Below, in pieces: positions 1-8,785 of a stretch of DNA of 64,000 nucleotides. This stretch comes from CF-162 sp040882565 (GTDB taxonomy: Bacteria > Chloroflexota > Dehalococcoidia > SM23-28-2 > RBG-16-64-32), in assembly GCA_040882565.1 (NCBI GenBank), contig JBBEAZ010000024.1:1-64000 (forward strand), written 5' to 3'. The position numbers and the translations under genes were made by a program. Positions within the stretch are counted from its first letter, which is position 1; each line of letters begins with the position of its first letter. The notes beneath the pieces were generated by a model. It was not told the origin of the DNA. It saw nothing but the letters and a program-made list of their open reading frames with translations, and did not search any database.

Positions 1-89
1 CGCAGGGCGTCGATCCACTCCTGCGTCTCGACCCAGTCCGGGGTCTCGATCGAAGTGGGGGCGTCGCGACCGTCTTGTGTCTGTGTCAT
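1..89 (-). CDS. aceE: Pyruvate dehydrogenase E1 component (homodimeric type), N-terminal fragment
   Basis: Only the first 29 codons lie in the window; the gene runs off the left edge. The ATG is the complement of 87-89. The peptide reads MTQTQDGRDAP followed by a stretch ending in PDWVETQEWIDAL. The D-x-x-ETQEW-x-DAL pattern is the conserved N-terminal signature of AceE, the thiamine-diphosphate-dependent decarboxylase of the pyruvate dehydrogenase complex (E. coli AceE has DPIETRDWLQAI at the same place). A possible -10 (TACAAT on the minus strand, 126-131) lies 36 nt upstream. Identification rests on this short stretch alone. Confidence 0.7.
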   Translation of the reverse strand, partial: MTQTQDGRDAPTSIETPDWVETQEWIDAL

Positions 90-174
90 ACCATCCACGG
101 ATGCCGCCGGGTGTTCACAAGTGCGATTGTAACGCTCGGCCGCCTCGTAAATCACCGGGCCCCGAGCGTGGAAC

Positions 175-189
175 TATAATGCCGACATC
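175..189 (+). promoter_or_regulatory. -10 element directly before the cyclase/LuxR gene
   Basis: TATAAT at 175-180 is a perfect -10 hexamer ending 9 nt before the ATG at 190. No Shine-Dalgarno sequence lies between them, so the transcript would be leaderless or nearly so. No good -35 is visible at the expected distance. Confidence 0.45.
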
Positions 190-957
190 ATGGTGCAACC
201 TGGGGGAACGGTCACGATCATGTTCACCGACATGGTGGGCTCGACGGCGCTGGGCGACCGCCTGGGTGACGAGACTGCGCAGGCGCTGCGCAGAGCGCAG
301 GACCGGATCGTGCGGGAGCAGCTGGCGCGCTTCGGCGGCAGGGTGGTGAAGGGGACGGGCGACGGGTTCATGCTGGCGTTTGGGTCGGCCCGGCGGGGCG
401 TTGAGTGCGCCGTGGCGGTACAGAATGCGATTACGGAACAGCAGCGTGAGGGGCGATATTCAGAGCTCCAGGTACGCATCGGTTTGCACACCGGTGAGCC
501 AGGCTCGGAAGGCGATGATCTGCTGGGGACCGACGTCGATCTGGCGGCGCGTATCGAAGCCGAGGCCGGTGGCGGTCAGGTTTTCGTGTCAGACTTGACC
601 CGAGCACTGGCGCGCCAGGCGGCGGGTGTGACCTTCACGCCGCTGGGTGAGCGCACCCTGAAGGGATTCGCTGAGCCCGTGGCGGTGTTCGAAGTGGGCT
701 GGGCTGACGCGCACGACACGATGGCGGGCCTGACCCGCTTTGTCGGGCGGCGCCAGGAGCTTGGCCGTTTGCGCGCGGCGCTGGACACAGCGAAGCGCGG
801 GCAGGGCAGCCTAGTGCTAGTGTCCGGCGAGCCAGGTGTAGGAAAGACGCGGCTGGTGTCGGAGCTAGGGATCGACGCGCGCGATTGGCGGCTGCGGCGT
901 GCTGATGGGACACGCGTACGAAACAGAGGGTATGCCGCCCTATCTACCGTTCATTGA
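190..957 (+). pseudogene. Class III cyclase domain plus start of ATPase domain; 5' part of a frameshifted regulator
   Basis: This frame encodes a class III nucleotide cyclase homology domain (about residues 5-160) followed by the start of an AAA-type ATPase with Walker A GEPGVGKT (residues 213-220). The two metal-binding aspartates are present (FTD, Asp14; GTGDG, Asp58). The position that is normally the catalytic asparagine in class III cyclases is Asp117 (VDLAAR), so cyclase activity is doubtful. Homology with the ATPase stops making sense near base 870-898 and resumes in the +1 frame, in the next entry. Together the two frames would make one cyclase-ATPase-TPR-LuxR protein of about 1,160 residues, a common actinobacterial and chloroflexal architecture. 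The break may be a real mutation or a sequencing error. Confidence 0.75.
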
Positions 958-3685
958 GGCGCTGGGCGAGCACATCCGCACTCAAGCCTCGGAGCAGCTC
1001 CGTGTGGAGCTGGGCGGCGGCCACTCCTACATTGCGCGGTTGCTCCCTGGGATACGAAAGCTGCTGCCGGATTTGGCCGAGCCGGCGGCGATCGGCGCTG
1101 AACTGGAGCGATACAGGCTGTTCGAAGAGGTGGCGGAGTTTGTCTTGAGGATCGGCGCCGGCCGGCCATTGATGCTCTTTCTGGACGACCTGCATTGGGC
1201 GGATAGGGGAACACTGCTGCTCCTGCAGCATGTGGCTCGCCGCGTGGGCGAAGGGCAATTCCTGATTGTCGGAACGTACCGGGACGCCGAGGTGGACGCC
1301 CGGCACCCGCTTACTGAGTTGTTGGTCGAAATGACCCGGCAGAAATTGGGATCCGTACTGACGCTGGGCCCGCTGGACCGCGATGACACCGCGGCACTGA
1401 TCGAAGCTTCGCTGGGAAAGCCCGCGTCTCGGCAGGTGGTTGATGCGCTATTCCGCGCGGGCGAGGGCAACCCGTTCTTCACGGAGGAACTCGTCCGGCA
1501 CTTAAGAGAGCAGGGGCGCGACCTCGCGGACCCCGAGGCGGCCGTCGGCGAATGGGGGATCCCGGTCGGCGTCAACCAGGTGATCACAGGCCGGCTGGCG
1601 CGGTTGAGCGAGGACGCGAATCGCGTGTTGCTCTGTTGCGCGATCCTGGGACGCGACCTGTCGCCCGAGAGAGTAGCGGCAGCGGCCGAGATAGACGAGA
1701 GCAGAGTCTTGGAGCTGTTCGAGGAGGCGCTTCCGACACATATGCTGCGAGAAGAACGCGACGGGTTCGTGTTCGCCCATCCACTCGTGCGCGAGACGTT
1801 GTACCAGGGACTCAGCGCACCCCGGCGGCAGCAGTTGCATCGTCGCGTCGCCGAAGCACTGGAGACGCTGTATTCTGCTGAGCCCGAAGCCCACCTGGAT
1901 GAACTTGCACACCATTTCTTTCAGGGTGGCGCCAGCGCCGATGCGGAGAAGACACTCCGCTTCTGCACTGGCGCGGCGGAGCGGGCGGCAGCGGAAGCGG
2001 CGCACGAGGAAGCCGTCCGCCTGTACGAGATGGCGCTAGGGGTGCTCGCGCCCTCTGATGAGTCGCGGCGGTTCGAACTAATGTTGGCGCAAGCCCAGGC
2101 CCAGTTCCGGGGAGGTCAGGCTGAGAGAGAGCGCGACACGGCGATTGCCGTCGCCACTGCGGCCAAAGCTGCCGACGCTGCCGAGTGGCTAGCGCGGGCG
2201 TCTTTGCTCGGTGCCCAGACACGGCTCGGCTTCGGGGAGTTGGACCGGACCTCGGTCGACCTGCTGGAGAACGCGATCACCGCGCTTGGCGACGACAAAG
2301 ACCAGTCGTTAAAAGTTCAAGCTCTTGCCGCCCTGGCGACCATGTTCTCCAGATCGTTCGAACGGGAGTTGGTTGCGCGGGCTCAAGGCCTAAGCGCTGA
2401 GGCGTTGGGCACCGCCCGGCACCTGGACGAGCCGGAGACCACAATCGTGGCCCTCCGTGCGAGATCTGAGATCCTCTTCTTTAGACCCGAATACCTTGAA
2501 GAGCATCTCCACGTCGCGCAGGAAATCGTTCGGGTCGGAGGAGGGCTGGGTGACACCACTTCGGTCTATGAGGCCCACGACATGATCTCCTGCGACGCCC
2601 TGATGATGGGCGATATGACATTGCTCGACGCCGAAATCAATGAGCTGCTAAGGCTGGCCGACGAACTCCGCCAGCCCGCGCTACATTCCAACGCGGAAGG
2701 CGTTATGTTCGGCCAGGCGTTGTTGCAGGGGAGATTTCGAGAAGCCGACCGGCTTCTTCACCGAGTCCTGACCATGAGCGAGGACGCCGGAATGACAGAG
2801 CACGACGTATTGATTGTCCTGGGACAGAAGCCGGTCGAACTGCTCCCGGATCAGGAGCGGATAGGCGAGCCAGAACAGGCAATCAAGCGACTGATCGCTG
2901 GCGAGGATGCCGCCATCGAGTTCTGGCACGCCAGACTTGCCCACTTCTATGCAGAGATCGATCGAGCGCCAGAAGCGCGTGCCGCATACGAAGCGGCCGC
3001 TTCCGATGATTTCGCGAATCTCCCCGACGACGGGACGCGGTTCATGACTACGATATTCCTGGCCCGCGCCTGTGCGACTGTCGACGACATCAATCGCGCC
3101 CCACTCCTCTATATGGAGATCCTTCCATTCGCAGGCACGTTCGCCGCCAACGGAAACACACTCCCGATGGGTCCCACCGATCAGTACCTTGGGATCCTCG
3201 CCTCCACCATGCGGCGATGGGCTGACGCGGAGAAGCACTTCGAAGCCGCCCTCGAGTTGGCCAACAAGATGCGGGCGAAACCCTTCGTGGCGCGCACGCA
3301 GTACGACTACGCGCGGATGCTGCAGTCGCGGGGCGGGGACAGCGACCGCAAGAAGGCTCGGACCCTGCTAAACGCGGCGCTGTCGACAGCGCTAGAGCTT
3401 GGGATGACGCGATTGGAGGCCAATGCCACGGACCTTCTGGCCGAGCCGGCAATCGCATCGCCGGCCCAGAGGTCGGCACTTCCCGACGGGCTGACCGGGC
3501 GCGAGGTGGAGGTGCTGCGGCTCATCGCGGCGGGGCGGACAAACGCTGAGATCGCCGAAGACCTGGTGTTAAGCGTCCGCACGGTGGAGCGCCAAATCAC
3601 AAACATCTACCGCAAGATCGGCGCCCGCGGTAAGGCGGACGCGACGGCCTACGTGTTGCGCCACGACCTGGCACCCGCGGAGTGA
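899..3685 (+). CDS. AAA ATPase/TPR-like/LuxR-type transcriptional regulator; 3' part of the frameshifted regulator
   Basis: The first possible start is GTG at 899, but the sequence is more simply the continuation of the upstream frame. The N-terminal 260 residues are the rest of a STAND/AAA ATPase module, including a Walker B-like LMLFLDDLHWAD. A long alpha-helical TPR-like middle follows (about residues 330-840). The last 65 residues are a LuxR/FixJ helix-turn-helix (LTGREVEVLRLIAAGRTNAEIA...VRTVERQITNIYRKIGA). Proteins of this type bind DNA through the C-terminal domain and use the ATPase and repeats for signal sensing. A second, small LuxR protein follows 160 nt downstream. Confidence 0.8.
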   Translation: MLMGHAYETEGMPPYLPFIEALGEHIRTQASEQLRVELGGGHSYIARLLPGIRKLLPDLAEPAAIGAELERYRLFEEVAEFVLRIGAGRPLMLFLDDLHWADRGTLLLLQHVARRVGEGQFLIVGTYRDAEVDARHPLTELLVEMTRQKLGSVLTLGPLDRDDTAALIEASLGKPASRQVVDALFRAGEGNPFFTEELVRHLREQGRDLADPEAAVGEWGIPVGVNQVITGRLARLSEDANRVLLCCAILGRDLSPERVAAAAEIDESRVLELFEEALPTHMLREERDGFVFAHPLVRETLYQGLSAPRRQQLHRRVAEALETLYSAEPEAHLDELAHHFFQGGASADAEKTLRFCTGAAERAAAEAAHEEAVRLYEMALGVLAPSDESRRFELMLAQAQAQFRGGQAERERDTAIAVATAAKAADAAEWLARASLLGAQTRLGFGELDRTSVDLLENAITALGDDKDQSLKVQALAALATMFSRSFERELVARAQGLSAEALGTARHLDEPETTIVALRARSEILFFRPEYLEEHLHVAQEIVRVGGGLGDTTSVYEAHDMISCDALMMGDMTLLDAEINELLRLADELRQPALHSNAEGVMFGQALLQGRFREADRLLHRVLTMSEDAGMTEHDVLIVLGQKPVELLPDQERIGEPEQAIKRLIAGEDAAIEFWHARLAHFYAEIDRAPEARAAYEAAASDDFANLPDDGTRFMTTIFLARACATVDDINRAPLLYMEILPFAGTFAANGNTLPMGPTDQYLGILASTMRRWADAEKHFEAALELANKMRAKPFVARTQYDYARMLQSRGGDSDRKKARTLLNAALSTALELGMTRLEANATDLLAEPAIASPAQRSALPDGLTGREVEVLRLIAAGRTNAEIAEDLVLSVRTVERQITNIYRKIGARGKADATAYVLRHDLAPAE

Positions 3686-3844
3686 CCACGCGCTACGCGG
3701 TATCCGCCAACTAGCCTGTCGGCGCTCCTGCTCGGATACGTCAGCTGCCCCACGTGTTCTCGACCTGAGGTTCGAAAAGTTGCCTGCTTACACGGACGAC
3801 GCATCTGCCGCCGAGGCTAGCTTGTGATGCAGGAGACAACGGAG

Positions 3845-4276
3845 ATGCGCCAAGCAGAAGTCACGAGGTTTGAGAGCAGACCGCAGCTGCGCGTCGTTGA
3901 CCGGACTCCGGCCGCCCTTACGCCGCCGTCACTCCCGGAGGGTCTAACCGTCAGAGAGATCGAGGTTCTGCGCGTGGTTGCCCGCGGCGCCACGAACAGG
4001 CAAATCGCGGATGAACTCAAGCTGGCCGTCAAAACTGTGGATCGCCATCTGTCCAACATATTCGCCAAGGTTGGCGTGGAGACGAGGTCAGCCGCAACTG
4101 CATATGCGTTCGAGAGCGGCTTGATGTTTGGGGCGTACGTTTCATCCGGCGAGGGGCTCGATCCGGCAAAGACTCATCGTCTCCGCGACCTGATCGCAAC
4201 GGCGTTGAAGCTGCAATCGGAGATTCAATCGCTTCTGGTGAGCGCCTCCAATGAGGCCTCCCAAGGGCGCCCATGA
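3845..4276 (+). CDS. Small LuxR-type helix-turn-helix protein
   Basis: The protein has 143 residues if translation starts at ATG 3845, chosen because AGGAG (3831-3835) lies 9 nt before it; in-frame GTG 3824 and ATG 3827 are alternatives without a ribosome site. A LuxR/GerE DNA-binding domain sits in the N-terminal half (LTVREIEVLRVVARGATNRQIA...VKTVDRHLSNIFAKVGV). It resembles the C-terminal domain of the preceding large regulator, so the two may be related by duplication. The remaining 60 residues are helical and of unknown role. No receiver or ligand domain is present, so it would act as a bare DNA-binding protein. Confidence 0.8.
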   Translation: MRQAEVTRFESRPQLRVVDRTPAALTPPSLPEGLTVREIEVLRVVARGATNRQIADELKLAVKTVDRHLSNIFAKVGVETRSAATAYAFESGLMFGAYVSSGEGLDPAKTHRLRDLIATALKLQSEIQSLLVSASNEASQGRP

Positions 4277-4391
4277 CCGGAAGCGAGGAATAGCCAGGCT
4301 GTCAGCAGGGAGCGATATCGTCGATGAACCGGTCCTTTAACCACCGCCATCGTGAGGCGCTCCCACGAGGAAACCGCTAAGATTTATTGAT

Positions 4392-4480
4392 GGAGGGGTG
4401 GCAGAGCGGTTGAATGCGGCGGTCTTGAAAACCGCTGTGCGTCGCAAGGCGTACCGTGGGTTCGAATCCCACCCCCTCCG
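4392..4480 (+). tRNA. tRNA-Ser (anticodon TGA)
   Basis: The 89-nt gene folds as a class II tRNA with a long variable arm. The acceptor stem is GGAGGGG paired with CCCCTCC, the anticodon stem-loop is GCGGT-CTTGAAA-ACCGC, and the T loop is TTCGAAT. The 3' CCA is encoded (4481-4483). TAAGAT at 4378-4383 is a plausible -10 placed so that transcription would start at the tRNA 5' end. Confidence 0.95.
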
Positions 4481-4510
4481 CCATTCACCATCAGCCGAGG
4501 AGAGCCCGCT

Positions 4511-5434
4511 ATGCACGACGAATCCACGCCGGCGCTGCCCCGCCTCCGCGAACTGGATGCGAGTTCGCCGGACGCCCACAAGCGCGTGCACGAGGAGAAC
4601 CGCCTCTCCTGGAACGAGGCGACGAAGGCGCACAACAGCCACAAGCGCGACCAGGCGAAGTTCTTCCGCGAAGGCGGGACGAAGCTCTTCCCAGAAGAGA
4701 TTGGTCTGCTTGGCGACCTGACCGGGAAGTCGGTGCTGCACCTGCAATGCAACGCCGGGCAGGACACCATCTCGATCAAGATGCTCGGTGCGGCCACGGT
4801 GACCGGCGTTGACATCAGCGACGAGGCTATCGATTTCGCGCGCCGGCTGTCCGCGGATTCGGGTCTCGCAGCGACGTTCCACCGCGCGGACGTTTACGAC
4901 TGGTTGGCGGAGGCTGCGGCGGGCGACGAACGGTGGGACATTGTATTTTCGTCCTACGGAGCGATCTGCTGGCTCTCGGACCTCGGGACCTGGGGAAAAG
5001 GGATCGCGGCGGTACTTAAACCGGGCGGATGCTTCGTACTTGTGGAGTTCCACCCGGTCATCGGTATGTTCGATGAGGAGATGCGCCACTTCTTCCCGTA
5101 CTCCTCGCACGGCGAGGCCGTGACCTGGGATGACGGCGTCGGTGACTACGTGGCGGCGTCCGGCTCATTGATCACGCCTTCCGGGTGGGACGACGGCGTT
5201 AAGGACTTCAAGAACCCTCACCGCGTACACGAATTCGCGTGGGGCGTGAGTGACGTCATTGGCCCGCTGCTGGACGCGGGTTTAGCTCTGGAAAGCTTCC
5301 GGGAGTACGACTATTCGAACGGGTGCAAGCTGTTCAGCGAGATGCGGGAACTGGAGGGGCGGCGCTGGACCGTCCCACAAGGTGTGCCGCGCCTGCCGAT
5401 GATGTACTCAATAACCGCTCGTAAACAAGCGTAA
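4511..5434 (+). CDS. Class I SAM-dependent methyltransferase
   Basis: The 307-residue protein has a Rossmann methyltransferase fold. Motif I is degenerate but recognisable (VLHLQCNAGQDT, about residue 76), followed by the acidic end of strand beta2 (VTGVDIS) and a motif around FSSYGAICWLSD. The substrate is not evident; the family is usually annotated as a generic type 11/12 methyltransferase. ATG 4511 follows AGGAG (4499-4503). The gene starts only 28 nt after the tRNA-Ser CCA and could share its transcript. Confidence 0.8.
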   Translation: MHDESTPALPRLRELDASSPDAHKRVHEENRLSWNEATKAHNSHKRDQAKFFREGGTKLFPEEIGLLGDLTGKSVLHLQCNAGQDTISIKMLGAATVTGVDISDEAIDFARRLSADSGLAATFHRADVYDWLAEAAAGDERWDIVFSSYGAICWLSDLGTWGKGIAAVLKPGGCFVLVEFHPVIGMFDEEMRHFFPYSSHGEAVTWDDGVGDYVAASGSLITPSGWDDGVKDFKNPHRVHEFAWGVSDVIGPLLDAGLALESFREYDYSNGCKLFSEMRELEGRRWTVPQGVPRLPMMYSITARKQA

Positions 5435-5558
5435 TCTCCTGCGACGCGCGACAATTTGGCTCCAAGCTGCAACACAGGGCGTTGTGACCACGTCTCCTAT
5501 TTCGTAATCGGGCCGATTTGTCTAATCTATTTCTCCGGCTCGGTCTGGAGGCAATCAC

Positions 5559-6194
5559 ATGAAACCGCAGACGAGCAGACTGACGATTTTTGCAATTGTA
5601 GCGTGCGGCGTGCTGGCCGTGGCCTTTGTCGCCACCGCGTACTGGCAGCGCGATGTCCACAGCTCGAAGCTCAGCGACGCCGAATCGCATGAAGCGATCG
5701 CCGCGTCGGTGCAGCACGGGAAGGCGGAAGGCGGACTGGCAGCCGAGCTCCTGCGACAGTACGTGGAGACCGGCGACACAACGTTGCTTGTCGAGATGCA
5801 AGTGCACACCGAGGCAGGAGTACAAGACCTGACAAACGCTGTTTCGGCTGCAGGCGGCGACAGCAACGGATTCCTCGACCAGGGTACGCAGTTCGTGCAG
5901 GCCGCCGGGCAGGTCATCGCGCTGAGGCAGGGCGGGGACGTCCAGGGTGCCACAGGCGCGTTGGAGCAGCTAGCGCCGTCGTTCGAGACCTTCATCGCCA
6001 CGCAAGACGAGTTCATTGCTTCTGAGCACGCGCAAGCATCCGCTGATCGGTCTGACGCTAGCCAGGCGAACACAAATGCGCTGTGGCTCGCGATCACGGC
6101 CGCTGCCCTTGCCTGCTGCGCGGTCCTGGGCTTGTTCGTTGTGGCACGCCGGGGTCCCAGTTCCACCTCGCTTGACGCGGTACCGACTGCCTAG
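5559..6194 (+). CDS. Membrane-anchored four-helix-bundle sensor module without output domain
   Basis: The 211-residue protein has an N-terminal transmembrane helix (about 9-28), an extracytoplasmic helical domain, and a second transmembrane helix (about 172-195) that ends in a short cytoplasmic tail. It is clearly paralogous to the sensor half of the next gene: AELLRQYVETGD matches AELLQRYVYTGD, and ALRQGGDVQGA matches TLRQSGNVDQA. It has no HAMP, GGDEF or kinase domain. ATG 5559 has GGAGG about 8 nt upstream, and TTGTGA-N17-TAATCG further upstream is a possible promoter. It may modulate the neighbouring receptor or be a truncated duplicate. Confidence 0.7.
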   Translation: MKPQTSRLTIFAIVACGVLAVAFVATAYWQRDVHSSKLSDAESHEAIAASVQHGKAEGGLAAELLRQYVETGDTTLLVEMQVHTEAGVQDLTNAVSAAGGDSNGFLDQGTQFVQAAGQVIALRQGGDVQGATGALEQLAPSFETFIATQDEFIASEHAQASADRSDASQANTNALWLAITAAALACCAVLGLFVVARRGPSSTSLDAVPTA

Positions 6195-6295
6195 GGGACG
6201 AGACTTGGCGTCGCGCCCACTTCTCGCCAAATGCGCGCGGGTGAGGCGCGACGCGATCCGGCTGCCTGACCTCGGCCGGACCGGTCACAATTGCG

Positions 6296-8302
6296 ATGGC
6301 TAAGCAGTCCGAGCATCCAGGCACAACAATCGACCGAAGGGCGCGGCCGGGGCTGTCGGTGCGCGTGCGCGTTGTCGCCGGCTTTTGCCTCCTTGTGGCC
6401 ATCCTGGTGGCCGTTACCCTTGGCGCGAGTTATCAGACCCGCCAGCATCAGGCCGACCTTGAGGACCTGCAGCGACACTCGGTGATGGCGACGTTGCTGC
6501 TGACAGCCGAGGCGAAGGCGGCGATTTCCGCCGAGTTGCTCCAAAGATACGTTTACACCGGCGATGAGGCGTATGTCTCGGAATTGAACGCGCACGCTTC
6601 GGCGGCGCAGGCGGCGCTCAATGAGGCGCTGGCGCGGGGTGGGCCTGAGGGACTTGACCAAGTGGTTGCCAAAGGCGCACAGCTTCAGCAGGGCGCCGCA
6701 CAGGCCCAGACACTGCGCCAAAGCGGTAACGTCGATCAGGCATCGGCGGTCATCGAGGAGTTGGTACCGGTCTTCCACGAGTACAGGATCAAGCTGGAGG
6801 AGATGAGTTCACTGGAGCTGTCGCAAGAGAGTGCTCTGCGGGTACGGGCGGACGACGCCGGCCGCCTCGCTCTCTGGCTGCTGGTGGCATCGGGTGCTAT
6901 CGGCGCCTCTTTGGGTGTCGCGGTCTCGTATCAAATCGCCAGGTCCATCATCAGGCCGCTAGCCTCTCTCGAAGCGACCGCCCGCAGCGTTGTGGCAGGT
7001 GACCTGACGGCCCGGGCATCCACCAAGGGCCCGAGCGAACTTTCGCATATGGGCGTTGTGCTCAACCAGATGATGTCCGCTGTGGAGGCCCGCACCGCCG
7101 ATCTGCGCGAAGCGAACCGCAAGCTGCTGACACAGAACACCGAACTCACTGACGCCCGCATGCAAGCGTCCACCGATCCGCTCACCGGCCTTGGAAACCA
7201 CCGCTCGTTCCACAACCGGCTTCGAGACGAGACGGAGCGGGCTTCCCGGGCGAAATCGCACCTCGGACTAGTAATCATCGACCTCGATGGGTTCAAGGAA
7301 ATCAACGACTCGCTTGGCCATCTCGCCGGAGACCAGCTTTTGAGGGATGTGGCCGCAGCCCTCGTACAGGTATCGCAGCGAGAAAATACGTACCGCTACG
7401 GCGGAGACGAGCTTGCCGTTTTGCTGCCGGAAGCGGATGAGGCTGCCGCGTCAGAAACTGCCGAGCGTTTGCGGAACGCTCTAAAACAGGTCTCCACGCT
7501 CGGAGGGCGGCAGGTAACGGCGAGCCTCGGCGTCGCCTGTTTCCCGAATTCAGCGGACACGCCCGAGGAGCTCGTCTACAGGGCAGATATGGCCATGTAT
7601 TGGGCCAAGTCGTCAGGAAAGAACCGCGTGAGCGCGTGGGATGAGGGCCAGTTGGGCGCCCCGGCAGGGGGCTACATCGGCGATCCGCACGGCCAGCCAG
7701 ATGTCGTGACGGCGCTCTGCGTAGCGCTTGGCGCCAAGGACCCACTGACGCGCAGGCACGTCGAACGCTGCTCGAAGTACGCCAACGAACTCGCTGTTGA
7801 ATTGGGCCTCAGCGAAGAGGAGGCCGCAAACGTGCGACTCGCCTCGCTGCTTCACGACATCGGGAAGCTGGTCGTCCCCGACGAGGTCCTCAACAAGCCG
7901 GGACCATTGACTGATGCTGAAATGGACGTGATCAAGCGTCATCCGGTCGACGGGGCCAGCATGCTCTCACACATCGACTCCGTGGCGCCGGCGGTGCCTG
8001 CAATCCGGCACCACCACGAGCATTTCGACGGGTCCGGCTACCCGGATGGCTTGGTGGGCGAGGAGATTCCCCTCGCCGCGCGGATTCTGCTTGTCGTCGA
8101 CGCGTTCGACGCCGTCACATCGCACCGTCCTTACGGAGCGGCGCGACCGTCGGAAGAGGGGATCTCAGAGCTGAAACGGTGCAGCGGCGGCCAGTTCGAC
8201 CCGCAGGTCGTGGATGCGTTCGTGGGCATCATCGAGCGGGGTCTGGATCAGACTCCCCGCCACCTCAAGTCCGGCACCCGGGCCGTCGCCAAGGCGACTT
8301 AG
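6296..8302 (+). CDS. Membrane receptor with HAMP, GGDEF and HD-GYP domains (cyclic di-GMP turnover)
   Basis: The 668-residue protein has TM1 (about 22-44), a four-helix-bundle sensor domain, TM2 (about 193-218), HAMP (about 215-270), GGDEF (about 285-450) and HD-GYP (about 475-650). The diguanylate cyclase motif is GGDEL (369-373) rather than GGDEF, and no RxxD inhibitory site is visible. The HD-GYP phosphodiesterase motifs are intact: HD at 520-521 within HDIGK, and HFDGSGYPDGL. The protein therefore probably degrades cyclic di-GMP; whether it also makes it is uncertain. It lies 101 nt after its sensor-only paralogue. Confidence 0.88.
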   Translation: MAKQSEHPGTTIDRRARPGLSVRVRVVAGFCLLVAILVAVTLGASYQTRQHQADLEDLQRHSVMATLLLTAEAKAAISAELLQRYVYTGDEAYVSELNAHASAAQAALNEALARGGPEGLDQVVAKGAQLQQGAAQAQTLRQSGNVDQASAVIEELVPVFHEYRIKLEEMSSLELSQESALRVRADDAGRLALWLLVASGAIGASLGVAVSYQIARSIIRPLASLEATARSVVAGDLTARASTKGPSELSHMGVVLNQMMSAVEARTADLREANRKLLTQNTELTDARMQASTDPLTGLGNHRSFHNRLRDETERASRAKSHLGLVIIDLDGFKEINDSLGHLAGDQLLRDVAAALVQVSQRENTYRYGGDELAVLLPEADEAAASETAERLRNALKQVSTLGGRQVTASLGVACFPNSADTPEELVYRADMAMYWAKSSGKNRVSAWDEGQLGAPAGGYIGDPHGQPDVVTALCVALGAKDPLTRRHVERCSKYANELAVELGLSEEEAANVRLASLLHDIGKLVVPDEVLNKPGPLTDAEMDVIKRHPVDGASMLSHIDSVAPAVPAIRHHHEHFDGSGYPDGLVGEEIPLAARILLVVDAFDAVTSHRPYGAARPSEEGISELKRCSGGQFDPQVVDAFVGIIERGLDQTPRHLKSGTRAVAKAT

Positions 8303-8325
8303 GTCCCCTCGGACGGCGTTGGCCG

Positions 8326-8559
8326 TCAGTCGGGGTCAACCGGGTCGCGCGTCAAAGCGTCGAGAATACGCCCGACGATCCAGGCGAGTCCGGCGAACCC
8401 GCCCATAAGCAGCGCGACCAGTGAGGTCGTGAGTAGCACCTCAGCGACCTCAGACACCTCGAAGTCGAAGCCGACCGCGACGATCACTACCGCGGTGATT
8501 GCGCCAAAGACGGCGACGATTGTTTCGCCCAAACCGTAACGGTCGATCAGTTCACGCAT
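8326..8559 (-). CDS. Small two-helix membrane protein
   Basis: The 77-residue protein starts at the ATG complementary to 8557-8559 (MRELIDRYG). The reading frame continues upstream, but that part is the tRNA-Arg gene read in frame and is not coding. Two hydrophobic segments (about residues 10-28 and 40-62) are followed by an acidic tail. No family is recognised. It is transcribed away from mgtE, directly behind tRNA-Arg, and converges with the GGDEF/HD-GYP gene. Confidence 0.6.
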   Translation of the reverse strand: MRELIDRYGLGETIVAVFGAITAVVIVAVGFDFEVSEVAEVLLTTSLVALLMGGFAGLAWIVGRILDALTRDPVDPD

Positions 8560-8579
8560 CGAGACCCCTTCGTGTGTTG

Positions 8580-8655
8580 TGGCGCCCCCGGTAGGACTCG
8601 AACCCACAACCTTCTGATCCGAAGTCAGACGCTCTATCCATTGAGCTACAGGGGC
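8580..8655 (-). tRNA. tRNA-Arg (anticodon TCG)
   Basis: Read on the minus strand, the gene has acceptor stem GCCCCTG/CGGGGGC, anticodon stem-loop TCTGA-CTTCGGA-TCAGA, T arm GTGGG-TTCGAGT-CCTAC and an encoded CCA (8580-8582). A minus-strand TATACT (8665-8670) is a good -10 placed 9 nt before the tRNA 5' end. Confidence 0.95.
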
Positions 8656-8785
8656 GTGAATTCGAGTATACCATTCGGATTGACCGCTTAAGCCTCTGCG
8701 GGTAACTTGAAGTCGGCCCCCTGCCGCAGTGCGGCGCAGCACGGGCGCCAACCGTCAGACTGGACCTCGCGAACCGAGTATCTCC

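Noticed and set aside
8560..8751. Upstream extension of the small membrane protein
   Set aside because: The extension is tRNA-Arg read through in frame.
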